From Dongia deserti (GTDB taxonomy: Bacteria > Pseudomonadota > Alphaproteobacteria > Dongiales > Dongiaceae): a stretch of 64,000 nucleotides of DNA. The notes under the pieces are model-generated. The model was given only the letters and a program-made list of their open reading frames with translations, searched no databases and had not been told where the DNA came from. The DNA is taken from assembly GCF_003574735.1 (NCBI RefSeq), contig NZ_QORW01000011.1, positions 62,001 through 126,000 of the forward strand. Direction: 5' to 3'. Of the stretch, positions 1 through 10,179 are shown piece after piece. Numbering within the stretch: the stretch's first letter is position 1; each line of letters starts with the position of its first letter. Both the position numbers and the translations under genes were made by a program.

Positions 1-106
1 TGCCGAGGATGCTGGGCACCGGTTTGGTCCAGCCATCCGCATATTTCAGCGACAATCCCATCAGGATCTCGACCACGCTGGCGGCGAGCAGGATCAGCCA
101 GGCCAT
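1..106 (-). CDS. SMR-family multidrug/guanidinium exporter (SugE/Gdx-like), 3' end missing
   Basis: This is the N-terminal 35 codons of a small multidrug resistance transporter; the rest lies outside the window. The visible peptide starts MAWLILLAASVVEILMGLSL and continues with the family-typical LKYADGW segment. Glu13 in the first membrane helix matches the essential proton/substrate-binding Glu of SMR proteins (family knowledge). The ATG at 104-106 is preceded on the minus strand by GAGGTG, a good ribosome site. It is divergent from the HxlR regulator at 193, which could control it (inference). Whether it is a SugE/Gdx or an EmrE/Qac type cannot be settled from the fragment. Confidence 0.8.
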   Translation of the reverse strand, partial: MAWLILLAASVVEILMGLSLKYADGWTKPVPSILG

Positions 107-192
107 TGCAAAGCACCTCGTGCACCTTACCTGAATTGACTGGAACGTATGTTTTGAGCTCAACTCCCACAATTACGCACCTGCGGGTAACC
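107..192. promoter_or_regulatory. Divergent promoter region between SMR transporter and HxlR regulator
   Basis: This 86-base gap separates two divergent starts. It is more AT-rich than the genes around it (for example ACGTATGTTTTGAGCTCAAC). An open frame with a TTG start at 106 runs through it into the regulator, but I prefer the ATG at 193. HxlR proteins often bind their own divergent promoter; no operator can be proved by eye. Confidence 0.4.
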
Positions 193-609
193 ATGACGGC
201 TTCGTTGAAATCGGATGAGGCGTTCGGCACGGCGCCGAGCGGCAACGTGTTCGACGCGAACTGCTCGGCGCGCCATGCGCTGGAGCTGATCTCGGGCAAG
301 TGGGCGATGCTGATTCTGCCGGCTCTGCGCGAGGGATCGATGCGCAACGCCGAGCTTCTGCGCAAGATCGGCGGCATCTCGCAGAAGGTCTTGACAGAGA
401 CGTTGCGAGACCTGGAGCGCAATGGCCTCGTGATTCGCGAAGATCGCCGCACCATGCCGCTGCACGTGGACTACCGCTTGAGCGCGCTTGGCCGGTCGCT
501 GAGCGATGCGCTGATCGTGCTCGACCGCTGGGCGGAGCGGAACTTCCCTGCGCTGGACGCGGCGCGCGAGCGCTATGATCAGGCACACCAGACAGTGAAC
601 GGCAGATGA
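193..609 (+). CDS. HxlR-family winged-helix transcriptional regulator
   Basis: The protein is 138 residues from the ATG at 193. It shows the HxlR pattern: an N-terminal Cys (DANCSARHALELISGKW), then helix-turn-helix and wing sequences including LRKIGGISQKVLTETLRDLE and LVIREDRRTMPLHVDYRLS. HxlR proteins are dimeric DNA-binding repressors or activators that often respond to electrophiles or aldehydes through the N-terminal Cys (family knowledge). Its end overlaps the arylamine N-acetyltransferase start by 4 bases, so the two are probably co-translated. The SMR gene is divergent. The ligand is unknown. Confidence 0.9.
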   Translation: MTASLKSDEAFGTAPSGNVFDANCSARHALELISGKWAMLILPALREGSMRNAELLRKIGGISQKVLTETLRDLERNGLVIREDRRTMPLHVDYRLSALGRSLSDALIVLDRWAERNFPALDAARERYDQAHQTVNGR

Positions 610-1436
610 GCGAGACCTTCGATCTGGACTCCTACTTTGCGCGCATCCGCTATGACGGGCCGCGTACGCCGAGCCTGGATACGTTGCGCGCGATCCAGCT
701 GCTGCATCCGCAGGCGATCGCGTTTGAGAACCTCAATCCGCTGCTGGGCATGCCTGTTGCGCTCGACCTGGAGTCTTTGCAGCAGAAGTTGATCCGCTCG
801 CGGCGCGGCGGCTATTGCTTCGAGCACAATGGCGTGTTGCTCCATGCCCTGCGCGCGCTGGGCTTTCGCGTCACCGGACTTGCTGCGCGGGTGGTGTGGA
901 ACCAGCCGAACGACATGATGCCGCCGCGCAGCCACATGGTGCTGCGGGTCGTGTTGGAGGAAGGCATCTATCTCGCCGACGTCGGATTCGGCATGAGCCC
1001 CACCGCGCCGCTGCGCCTCGAGCCTGAGATCGAGCAGCAGACGCCCCACGAACCGTTTCGCCTGCTGCAGGGCGACGGCCACTTCACCTTGCAATGCAAG
1101 CTGAAGGACGAGTGGACCTCGTTCTATCGCTTCGATCTGCAAGAGCAGGCGCTGATCGACTATCAGGTCGCCAACTACTACGTCTCGACCTGGCCGACAT
1201 CGCATTTCGTGCAATCGCTGATCGCCGCGCGCGCGACGCCGGAGGGGCGCTATGGCTTGCGCAACAACCGCCTGTCGCTGCATCGGATGGGAGGCGAGAG
1301 CGAGCAACGCATCCTGAACAGCGCGGAGGAGGTCTGCGCCGCCCTGCATGACGTGTTCGGAATCGTGGTGCCGGATGAACGCGCCTTCGCCGCCGCGCTG
1401 GCGCGGCTCAACTGGCCGGACTTCTCCGCCAATTGA
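606..1436 (+). CDS. nat: Arylamine N-acetyltransferase
   Basis: This 276-residue protein transfers acetyl from acetyl-CoA to arylamines, hydrazines or hydroxylamines. All three catalytic residues are visible: Cys71 in RGGYCFEHN, His110 in PRSHMVL and Asp125 in LADVGFG. FENLNPLLG near residues 40-48 is also typical. The length is normal for bacterial NATs. The start overlaps the HxlR gene by ATGA, suggesting an operon in which the regulator senses aromatic or electrophilic compounds (inference). Confidence 0.95.
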   Translation: MSETFDLDSYFARIRYDGPRTPSLDTLRAIQLLHPQAIAFENLNPLLGMPVALDLESLQQKLIRSRRGGYCFEHNGVLLHALRALGFRVTGLAARVVWNQPNDMMPPRSHMVLRVVLEEGIYLADVGFGMSPTAPLRLEPEIEQQTPHEPFRLLQGDGHFTLQCKLKDEWTSFYRFDLQEQALIDYQVANYYVSTWPTSHFVQSLIAARATPEGRYGLRNNRLSLHRMGGESEQRILNSAEEVCAALHDVFGIVVPDERAFAAALARLNWPDFSAN

Positions 1437-1445
1437 GCCGCATCC

Positions 1446-1871
1446 CTACTTGGCCGCGCTTTGCTCCGGCTGCTCGACCGACACGATCGTCATCTCGTGG
1501 CTGCTGCCGTCCCGCGCTGTCCAGGTGATGGATTCCCCCTCGGCCAAGCCGATCAACGCAGCGCCGACGGGTGTCAGGACGGAGACTTTGCCCGCCGCGA
1601 TGTCCGCCTCCTGTGGAAACACGAGCGTCACACGCTTGCGGTCCTGATCGGAACTGAATTCAACAGCCGATCCCATCCGCACTACATCAGGCGGTACCGA
1701 TTCATCCGCGACGACCTTTGCACGGTCCAGCTCCGACAGCAGCTCCTCCGCCGTATCGGGCACCGTCTCCAGGGCGGCCGTCGCCAGGCTTGTCAGGCGC
1801 GCGTGATCCGTATCGCTGACCACGATCTCCGGCAGCCGATAATCCCCGCCATTTTGCGATTGCTTTTCCAT
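1446..1871 (-). CDS. rnk: Rnk-like nucleoside diphosphate kinase regulator (GreA/GreB C-terminal domain)
   Basis: The protein has 141 residues from the ATG at 1869-1871, preceded by AAGGAGAG; longer in-frame starts lack such a site. The N-terminal half is a short helical segment with LPEIVVSDTDHARL. The C-terminal half is the FKBP-like domain shared with GreA, with VSVLTPVGAALIGLAEGESI. Rnk-type proteins bind RNA polymerase but lack the long GreA coiled coil and have no cleavage activity (family knowledge). It is convergent with the NAT gene, 9 bases apart. Confidence 0.85.
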   Translation of the reverse strand: MEKQSQNGGDYRLPEIVVSDTDHARLTSLATAALETVPDTAEELLSELDRAKVVADESVPPDVVRMGSAVEFSSDQDRKRVTLVFPQEADIAAGKVSVLTPVGAALIGLAEGESITWTARDGSSHEMTIVSVEQPEQSAAK

Positions 1872-2183
1872 GCTTCTCTCCTTCGCGTGCACCGCTGCGC
1901 CTCGAGGCCGAGCGGACGATCGCGTTATTATTGTGACTGCGCCAATGCCATCGCGCCCCAAGCCACCTTGAGCGTGCAGACGATGCTATGACTGGATGGC
2001 CCCCGGGCTCGGGGGCGCACGAAAGCCGAGCCGGGGGCTTAGAGGCCCACCATCAGGGTTTCCCTGCAGCAGCGCAGGTTGCATGTGCTCGGACTGTTCA
2101 TAAAGCCAACATGGGCCCTGTGGCCGGATTGTCAAGCGGAACCGGCCGCGAATCGCTGCCGGGTCCTGCCGTTCACAGGCGCG
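1872..2183. other. Intergenic region with one GC-rich hairpin
   Basis: This 312-base stretch has no supportable gene. It holds the upstream region of rnk on its left and the downstream region of the aldo/keto reductase on its right. Bases 1999-2012 (GCCCCCGGGCTCGG) pair with 2026-2038 (CCGAGCCGGGGGC) with one bulge and a 13-base loop. There is no T-run on either side, so a Rho-independent terminator is not certain. Confidence 0.5.
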
Positions 2184-3170
2184 TCACAGGCCGACGCCCC
2201 TCATGCCCTCTTCGGTGTAGCGGGCGCCCGCGACCTCGCTGGGGGCGAAGATCCGGTCGAGCTCCGCGATGTCCGTCGGATTCAGCTTGATCTCCGCCGC
2301 GGCGACATTCTCCCCGAGGTAGGTGCGCCGCTTGGTGCCGGGGATCGGCACCACATGCGGGTGCTTGTTGAGCAGCCAGGCAAGCGCGATCTGCGCCGGC
2401 TTCGCCCGATGCTCCGCCGCGAATTCTCCAAGCGCTGCGACGAGGATATTGTTGCGCTGCAGCGCTTCCGCCTGGAAGCGCGGATTGGCGCGCCGGAAAT
2501 CGGTATCGGGTAGATCCTCCGTCGTGCCGACCGTGCCGGTCAGAAACGCACGACCCAAGGGCGAATAGGCGACGAAGGTGACGCCGAGCTCCGCGCAAGC
2601 CTGCAGCAATCCCTGCTCGGCATCACGGCTCCACAGTGAATACTCGCTCTGCACGGCCGCGATCGGATGCACATTGTGCGCCTTGCGCAAGGTCTCTACC
2701 GAGACTTCGGAGAGGCCGAGCGCCTTCACCTTGCCTTGCTTGACCAGTTCCGCCATGGCCCCGACCGATTCCTCGACCGACACATCCGGATTGCGGCGAT
2801 GCATATAGTAGAGCTCGATATGGTCCGTCCCCAGCCGCTTGAGCGAAGCATTGCAGGCGGAGCGGATGTAGTCCGGCGAATTGTCCACGCGCCGTTCGTA
2901 GGCGCCGGGCTTGCGCACGATGCCGAACTTGGTGGCGAGGATCACCTTGTCGCGCTTGCCGTTCAGAAAGCGGCCGACCAATTCCTCATTGTGGCCATGG
3001 CCATAGGTATCGGCGGTGTCGAAGAAATCGATCCCGGACGCGACCGCCGCCTCCAGCGTTGCCATCGATTCCGTGTCATTGGGCGTCCCATAGAACTCCG
3101 ACATGCCCATGCAACCGAGGCCCAGTGCTGATACGGAAAGGCCGCTGCGGCCGAGAGGGCGGTGCTGCAT
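2184..3170 (-). CDS. Aldo/keto reductase
   Basis: This is a 328-residue NADPH-dependent oxidoreductase of the AKR superfamily. The catalytic tetrad is complete: Asp51 and Tyr56 in FDTADTYGHGHNEELVG, Lys81 in LATKFGI and His124 in YYMHRRNPDV. The C-terminal cofactor motif VPIPGTKRRTYLGEN is present. LGLGCMGMSEFYG is typical of the AKR11/13 (YakC-like) branch. The ATG at 3168-3170 starts MQHRPLGRSG and has GGAGCTC upstream. The substrate is an unidentified carbonyl compound. The gene stands alone. Confidence 0.92.
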   Translation of the reverse strand: MQHRPLGRSGLSVSALGLGCMGMSEFYGTPNDTESMATLEAAVASGIDFFDTADTYGHGHNEELVGRFLNGKRDKVILATKFGIVRKPGAYERRVDNSPDYIRSACNASLKRLGTDHIELYYMHRRNPDVSVEESVGAMAELVKQGKVKALGLSEVSVETLRKAHNVHPIAAVQSEYSLWSRDAEQGLLQACAELGVTFVAYSPLGRAFLTGTVGTTEDLPDTDFRRANPRFQAEALQRNNILVAALGEFAAEHRAKPAQIALAWLLNKHPHVVPIPGTKRRTYLGENVAAAEIKLNPTDIAELDRIFAPSEVAGARYTEEGMRGVGL

Positions 3171-3404
3171 GGCGAGCTCCTGAAGTGTGGTGTGGCAAAC
3201 TCTTGAGGTAGGAGGCGGGACCGGCACGTGCAACCCTTCATCGGTGCGTCAATCACAATGTCACCCTCATCGGGACCAGAGTAGGCACTCTTCCTTGTCG
3301 CGGTTTCGACGTGGTTCGGCGACCTTGGCGCAGGCTGTGACTGGACGCGGGCCGAGGGACGCGTCAATCTTCGGCGCAGGTGCGCTCGGAAGGAGGCTGC
3401 AGTC

Positions 3405-4046
3405 ATGACCGTCGTCCTTTGCTTCGGCGATTCCAACACACACGGCTCAATTCCGATGCATCACCGCGACGACATCCGGCGCTTCGGGCCGGATGAACGC
3501 TGGCCCGGCGTGCTGCGCAAAGAGCTTGCCGCCGACTTTACGGTGATCGAGGAAGGATTGCCGGGGCGCACCACCCTGCACGACGATCCGATCGAAGGCG
3601 TCTACAAGAACGGCCTCTGGTATCTGCGCGCGTGCCTGGAAAGCCATCGGCCGATCGACATCATGACCCTGATGCTCGGCACCAACGACCTCAAATCGCG
3701 CTTTGCGGTGCAGCCACTCGATATCGCCGAGTCCGTCGGCATCCTGCTCGACACGATCGCCAAGTCCGGCGCCGGGCCGAACAACACGGCGCCACGGGTC
3801 CTGCTGATCGCGCCGCCGCCCCTCGCCAAGCTCACCTTCCTCGGCGACATGTTCTTGGGCGGCAGCGAAAAATCCCAGCGCCTCGGCGCCGCCTATCGCC
3901 CCCAAGCGGAGAAATACGGTGCCGCGTTCCTGGATGCCGGCACCGTCATCCGCACCAGCGACACCGACGGCGTGCATTTCGAAGCGGGCGAGCATGAGAA
4001 GCTCGGCAAAGCAGTGGCCGCCGCGATCCGCACGATGACTGCATGA
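3405..4046 (+). CDS. SGNH/GDSL-family esterase (arylesterase-like)
   Basis: The protein has 213 residues with the SGNH blocks: block I GDSNTHG with nucleophile Ser10, the oxyanion residues in LPGRTT and GTNDLK (Asn94), and block V DGVHFEAG giving Asp188 and His191. There is no signal peptide, so it is probably cytoplasmic. The family hydrolyses aryl or acyl esters and some members work on acetylated carbohydrates (family knowledge). AAGGAGG lies 8 bases before the ATG. Its stop overlaps the HAD gene by 4 bases. Confidence 0.9.
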   Translation: MTVVLCFGDSNTHGSIPMHHRDDIRRFGPDERWPGVLRKELAADFTVIEEGLPGRTTLHDDPIEGVYKNGLWYLRACLESHRPIDIMTLMLGTNDLKSRFAVQPLDIAESVGILLDTIAKSGAGPNNTAPRVLLIAPPPLAKLTFLGDMFLGGSEKSQRLGAAYRPQAEKYGAAFLDAGTVIRTSDTDGVHFEAGEHEKLGKAVAAAIRTMTA

Positions 4047-4705
4047 TCTCCCTCGTCATCTTCGACTGCGATGGTGTCCTGATCGACAGCGAGATCATCA
4101 GCGCGACCACGCTGGTGGAGGCGCTGACCGAGCACGGCATCGCGATCGAGATGGGCCATGTGCTGGAGCATTTCATCGGACACCCGTATGCGGTGGTGGC
4201 GGGCAAGATCGCGACCATGGCCGGCGCGCCGCTCCCCGCGTCGTTCGAGAGCGCCTACCGCATCCGCTTGGCGCAGCGTTTCGAAGCGGAGTTGCGCCCT
4301 ACGCCCGGAGTCCGCGACGTGCTGGACCAACTCGCGGTTCCTTATTGCGCAGCCACCAGCTCGAGCCCGGAGCGCGCGCATCATTCGCTGCGCGCGGCAG
4401 GCCTGGCCGAGCGATTTCGCGATCGGGTGTTCACCGTCTCCATGGTCGATCGGCCGAAGCCCGCACCGGATCTGTTCCTGCATGCAGCCGCCGTGATGGA
4501 TGTCGACCCCAAGCACTGCCTGGTGGTCGAGGACAGCGACCTCGGCATCGCTGCAGCGCAGGCCGCCGGCATGATCGCGTGGCAGTTCACCGGAGGGAGC
4601 CATTACGCTGCCTGCCACCGCATGCCGGCGCCGGACATCAAGCCCGACCGCTCCCTCCGCGATATGAGGGACTTCTTCGCCGGCGCACCGCACTTGAGGC
4701 GCTGA
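4043..4705 (+). CDS. HAD-superfamily phosphatase (beta-phosphoglucomutase/YieH-like)
   Basis: The 220-residue protein carries all HAD motifs: DCDGVLIDSE with Asp8 and Asp10, the Ser/Thr motif ATSSSPE near 106, Lys139 in RPKPAPDLF, and the acidic pair VVEDSDLGI near 163-164. A helical cap lies between motifs I and II (class C1). Such enzymes dephosphorylate small sugar phosphates. It overlaps the SGNH gene by ATGA and lies 38 bases before the SorC regulator, so a link to polyol use is possible but unproved. Confidence 0.88.
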   Translation: MISLVIFDCDGVLIDSEIISATTLVEALTEHGIAIEMGHVLEHFIGHPYAVVAGKIATMAGAPLPASFESAYRIRLAQRFEAELRPTPGVRDVLDQLAVPYCAATSSSPERAHHSLRAAGLAERFRDRVFTVSMVDRPKPAPDLFLHAAAVMDVDPKHCLVVEDSDLGIAAAQAAGMIAWQFTGGSHYAACHRMPAPDIKPDRSLRDMRDFFAGAPHLRR

Positions 4706-4743
4706 CACGCTTCGGACTAAGGTTTGCGCCCACGAGGGGGCGC

Positions 4744-5694
4744 ATGGCGAAGAAACCGGACAGCGAAACCAGCAGGCTCGACGAAGCGGCGCGGGCGGGC
4801 TGGCTCTATTACATTGCCGGCAACACGCAGGACGAGATCGCGGTCAAGCTCGGGGTGTCGCGCCAGACGGCGCAGCGCCTGGTCTCGCTCGCTGTCAGCC
4901 AGCGGCTCATCAAGGTGCGGCTGGACCATCCGATCGCCAAGTGCCTCGACCTGTCGCAGCGCCTCATCGACAAATATGCGCTGCAGCTGTGCGAAGTGGT
5001 GCCCGCCGATCCGACCTCGCCCTCAACGACCCTCGGCGTGGCCGAGGCGATGGCGGCGGAGTTGGAGCGACGGCTCGCATCACAGCACCCGATCGTCGTT
5101 GCCATGGGATCGGGGCGTACCCTGCGCGCCGCGGTCGAGCAACTGCCGCCGATGGAATGCCCGCAGCACAAGATCGTCTCACTGGTCGGCAACATCGCGC
5201 CGGACGGCTCCGCGTCCTTCTACGATGTCATCATGCGCATCGCCGATGCGGTGAAGGCGCCGCACTATCCCATGCCCCTGCCGGTCATTGCTTCGACCAT
5301 TCATGAAAAAGCTTTGTTCCTGTCGCAGAAATCAGTGATGAGCGTGGTCGATCTGGCCCAGCAGGCCGACGTTACCTTCGTCGGCGTCGGGCAGATGGGC
5401 GACAGCGCGCCTCTGGTGCAGGATGGCTTCGTCACCGCGGCGGAGATGCGGGCGCTCGTGAAGGCGGGTGCGGTGGGCGAGATCGTCGGCTGGGCTTTCG
5501 ATGCCAAAGGCAGGCTGATCGAGGGCCTCACCAATGACCGCGTGGCGAGCGTGCCGCTGGATCAGCCGGCCGCGCGCCTCGTCATCGCCGTTGCCATGGG
5601 CGTCTTCAAGGCCAAGGCGCTGAAGGCGGCGCTCGCCGGGAAATTCATCACGGGCCTCATCACCAACGAAGTTACGGCTGAGCTCTTGCTCTAG
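4744..5694 (+). CDS. SorC/DeoR-type sugar-binding transcriptional regulator
   Basis: This 316-residue protein starts at ATG 4744 (MAKKPDSETS). An N-terminal helix-turn-helix contains GNTQDEIAVKLGVSRQTAQR. A large effector domain follows with the SorC-type phosphosugar-isomerase-like fold: VAMGSGRTLRAAVEQL, VSLVGNIAPDGSASFYDV, FVGVGQMGDSAPL and a final GLITNEVTAELLL. The family is controlled by a sugar or sugar phosphate. It sits directly upstream of the ABC operon on the same strand, so it is the likely local regulator. Confidence 0.92.
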   Translation: MAKKPDSETSRLDEAARAGWLYYIAGNTQDEIAVKLGVSRQTAQRLVSLAVSQRLIKVRLDHPIAKCLDLSQRLIDKYALQLCEVVPADPTSPSTTLGVAEAMAAELERRLASQHPIVVAMGSGRTLRAAVEQLPPMECPQHKIVSLVGNIAPDGSASFYDVIMRIADAVKAPHYPMPLPVIASTIHEKALFLSQKSVMSVVDLAQQADVTFVGVGQMGDSAPLVQDGFVTAAEMRALVKAGAVGEIVGWAFDAKGRLIEGLTNDRVASVPLDQPAARLVIAVAMGVFKAKALKAALAGKFITGLITNEVTAELLL

Positions 5695-5855
5695 AGCTGA
5701 GCCTTTTCCCACAAAATTTTCCATTATAGCGCAATAGTTTACGTGCCAGCGCTGCGCCGCAGCACGGAATCCGCCTTGACTCGAGCCACCTGCAGTTCGA
5801 GTATATGCCCGTTCAATTAGCAAATGCTCAGCATAAGAGCTGGATGGGAGGAACC
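5695..5855 (+). promoter_or_regulatory. Promoter/operator region of the polyol ABC operon
   Basis: This 161-base AT-enriched gap precedes the binding-protein gene. A TTGACT hexamer lies at 5776-5781 and a TATATG at 5802-5807, but their 20-base spacing is long, so the promoter call is weak. Short inverted repeats (AGCAAATGCT and TGCTCAGCA, about 5819-5836) could be part of a SorC operator. GGGAGG at about 5847-5852 is the ribosome site. Confidence 0.35.
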
Positions 5856-7172
5856 ATGAAACTGATGCTTCGCGCCCTCTCCGGCGCGTGCGTGCTGGCC
5901 GCTCTGGCATTTCCGGCGGCGGCAGACACCAAGCTCACCATCGCCACGGTCAATAACGGCGACATGATCCGGATGCAGAGGCTGGCGGATGATTTCACAT
6001 CGAAGAATCCGGACATCAGCCTTGAATGGGTGACGCTCGAAGAGAACGTGCTGCGCCAGAAGGTGACGACCGACATTGCCACCAAGGGCGGGCAGTTCGA
6101 CGTTCTCACCATCGGCACGTACGAAGTGCCGATCTGGGCCAAGAAGGGCTGGCTGGTGCCGCTCGACAATCTCGGCGCCGCGTACGACGTCGATGACCTG
6201 TTGCCCGCGATTCGTTCCGGCCTCTCGCTCGACGGCACGCTCTACGCCGCGCCGTTCTATGGCGAGAGCTCGATGGTGATGTATCGCAAGGACCTGTTCG
6301 AGAAGGCCGGCCTTACGATGCCGGATGCGCCGAGTTGGGACTTCATTGCGGAAGCGGCGCGCAAGATCACCGATCCGTCGGGCGGAGTCTACGGCATCTG
6401 CCTGCGCGGCAAGGCTGGTTGGGGCGAGAACATGGCGTTCCTCACCGCCACTGCCAATTCCTTCGGCGCACGCTGGTTCGACGAGAACTGGAAACCGCAG
6501 TTCGATCAGCCGGAATGGAAGAACACACTCGCGTTCTACACCCAGCTGATGAAGGACGCCGGCCCTCCGGGCGCCTCCTCCAACGGCTTCAACGAGAATC
6601 TCGCTTTGTTCAATTCCGGCAGGTGCGGCATGTGGATCGATGCCACGGTCGCGGCCTCCTTCGTCACCAACCCGAAGGAATCGAAGGTCGCGGACAAGGT
6701 GGGCTTCGCCCTTGCGCCGGACAACGGGCTTGGCAAGCGCGGCAACTGGCTGTGGGCCTGGTCGCTCGCGGTGCCGGCGGGCTCGCAGAAGACCGACGCG
6801 GCGCAGAAGTTCATCGCCTGGGCGACTGGCAAGGACTACCTGAAGCTGGTCGCGGAGAAGGAAGGCTGGGCCAACGTGCCGCCGGGCACGCGCACCTCGC
6901 TCTACGAGAACCCGGACTACCAGAAGGCGGCACCCTTCGCGAAGATGACGCTGGATTCCATCAACTCCGCCGATCCGACCAAGCCGACGGTGAAGCCGGT
7001 GCCCTATGTCGGCGTGCAGTTCGTGGCGATCCCTGAGTTCCAGGGTCTCGGCACACAGGTAGGCCAGCTGTTCTCCGCAGCCTTGTCCGGCGACACGACA
7101 GTCGATCAGGCGCTGCAGAGCGCGCAGGCGATCGCCACGCGCGAGATGACCAAGGCAGGCTACATCAAATAA
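5856..7172 (+). CDS. smoE: Sorbitol/mannitol-type ABC transporter substrate-binding protein
   Basis: The 438-residue protein starts at ATG 5856 after GGGAGG. A signal peptide (MKLMLRALSGACVLAALAFP, then AAAD) is cleaved at about residue 23, giving a periplasmic family 1 solute-binding protein. QFDVLTIGTYEVPIWAKKGW, YGESSMVMYRKDLFEKAGL and NPDYQKAAPFAKMTL resemble SmoE/MtlE polyol-binding proteins. It is the first gene of an SBP-permease-permease-ATPase-dehydrogenase operon. The exact ligand (sorbitol, mannitol or another polyol) is inferred from this gene order and needs ligand data. Confidence 0.85.
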   Translation: MKLMLRALSGACVLAALAFPAAADTKLTIATVNNGDMIRMQRLADDFTSKNPDISLEWVTLEENVLRQKVTTDIATKGGQFDVLTIGTYEVPIWAKKGWLVPLDNLGAAYDVDDLLPAIRSGLSLDGTLYAAPFYGESSMVMYRKDLFEKAGLTMPDAPSWDFIAEAARKITDPSGGVYGICLRGKAGWGENMAFLTATANSFGARWFDENWKPQFDQPEWKNTLAFYTQLMKDAGPPGASSNGFNENLALFNSGRCGMWIDATVAASFVTNPKESKVADKVGFALAPDNGLGKRGNWLWAWSLAVPAGSQKTDAAQKFIAWATGKDYLKLVAEKEGWANVPPGTRTSLYENPDYQKAAPFAKMTLDSINSADPTKPTVKPVPYVGVQFVAIPEFQGLGTQVGQLFSAALSGDTTVDQALQSAQAIATREMTKAGYIK

Positions 7173-7263
7173 GCCACTGCCTCCCATCTCCCCTTGCTGC
7201 CCGGCTCCGCGCAGGGCCGGGCGGCACCTTCTCTTCGGAGCCTGATTGGCTCGCGCCCAGTAC

Positions 7264-7396
7264 CGTCATGGTTGTGCGTGGGCACGACCATCCACGAGTA
7301 CCCGGCGAGGCTGCACGAAGCGTTCGAATATGCGTCGGATAAGTTCATCACTCGCTGACAAACTCGTGGATGGTCGGACCAAGTCCGACCATGACG
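7264..7396. repeat. Paired palindromic intergenic element (BIME-like), CGTCATGG/CCATCCACGAG type
   Basis: Two hairpin-forming arms lie in opposite orientation: 7264-7299 and 7362-7396. The right arm reads ACTCGTGGATGGTCGG, then a short loop, then CCGACCATGACG. The left arm has CCGTCATGG and CCACGAGT. About 62 bases lie between them. They sit inside an operon between the binding-protein and permease genes, so the element may attenuate or protect the upstream mRNA (inference). Confidence 0.75.
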
Positions 7397-7430
7397 AAAG
7401 AGTGAGCGTGTAGAGCGAGGCGCAGCAACC

Positions 7431-8303
7431 ATGGCCACACGTCAGACACGCATCCTTGCCCATGCGGCGACCGCGCCATCCACCCTGGTGCTGTTCCTGT
7501 GGATGATCGTGCCGCTCGCCATGACCATCTATTTCTCGCTGTTGCGCTATTCGCTGCTCGATCCCGGCAACGAGAGCTTCATCGGCCTCGTCAATTACGA
7601 ATATTTCCTGAGCGATCCCGCGTTCTTCGCCGCACTCTTCAACACGCTGAAGCTGGTTGGCGGCGTGCTCCTGATCTCGGTGGTCGGCGGGATATTGCTG
7701 GCGCTGCTGCTGGACCAGCCCTGCTGGGGCCGCGGCATCGTGCGGCTGATGGTGATCGCGCCGTTCTTCGTGATGCCGACAGTCAGTGCCCTCATCTGGA
7801 AGAACCTGCTGATGCATCCCGTTCAGGGGCTGTTCGCCTGGATCGCCAACCTGCTCGGCCTGCAGCCGATCGACTGGTTTGCTCAAGCGCCGCTGACCGC
7901 CATCACCCTGATCGTCGCCTGGCAATGGCTGCCCTTCGCGACGCTCATTCTGCTGACCGCCATCCAGTCGCTGGATGAGGAGCAGAAGGAAGCGGCGGAG
8001 ATGGACGGCACGCCGCCGCTCTCGTTCTTCTTCTATATCGTGCTGCCGCACCTGGCGCGGCCGATCACGGTCGTGATCCTGATCGAGACCATCTTTCTTC
8101 TGAACGTCTTCGCCGAGATCCTGGTCACCACCGGCGGCGGACCCGGCAACCTCACCACCAACATTCCGTTCCTGGTCTATGCCCAGGCGCTGCTGCAGTT
8201 CGATGTCGGCGGCGCATCGGCCGGCGGCATCATCGCGGTCATCCTCGCCAACATCGTCGCCATTTTCCTGGTGCGGATGATCGGCCGCAATCTGGAGGCC
8301 TGA
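7431..8303 (+). CDS. smoF: Polyol-type ABC transporter permease, subunit 1
   Basis: The 290-residue inner-membrane protein belongs to the MalF/UgpA-type permeases (CUT1). About six hydrophobic helices are visible, beginning with STLVLFLWMIVPLAMTIYFS. The cytoplasmic EAA loop that docks on the ATPase is EAAEMDGTPPLSFFFYIVLP. The gene follows the palindromic element by 34 bases. GAGG lies about 11 bases before the ATG. It pairs with the next permease, 2 bases downstream. Confidence 0.92.
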   Translation: MATRQTRILAHAATAPSTLVLFLWMIVPLAMTIYFSLLRYSLLDPGNESFIGLVNYEYFLSDPAFFAALFNTLKLVGGVLLISVVGGILLALLLDQPCWGRGIVRLMVIAPFFVMPTVSALIWKNLLMHPVQGLFAWIANLLGLQPIDWFAQAPLTAITLIVAWQWLPFATLILLTAIQSLDEEQKEAAEMDGTPPLSFFFYIVLPHLARPITVVILIETIFLLNVFAEILVTTGGGPGNLTTNIPFLVYAQALLQFDVGGASAGGIIAVILANIVAIFLVRMIGRNLEA

Positions 8304-8305
8304 CG

Positions 8306-9136
<831 letters not shown>

Positions 9137-9151
9137 TCAGGGGATCGTTCC

Positions 9152-10156
<1,005 letters not shown>

Positions 10157-10179
10157 TTTCAACGGAGTGGAACGCCAGC

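Noticed and set aside
106-192. Longer HxlR regulator from a TTG start at 106
   Set aside because: The extra 29 residues do not fit the family, and the TTG overlaps the divergent SMR start. ATG 193 is better.
1999-2038. Rho-independent terminator
   Set aside because: The hairpin is strong but has a bulge and no T-run on either strand, so I list it only as a hairpin.
5817-7187. A 456-codon minus-strand frame opposite the polyol-binding protein
   Set aside because: It is a mirror of the third-codon GC bias of smoE, with no motif or ribosome site.
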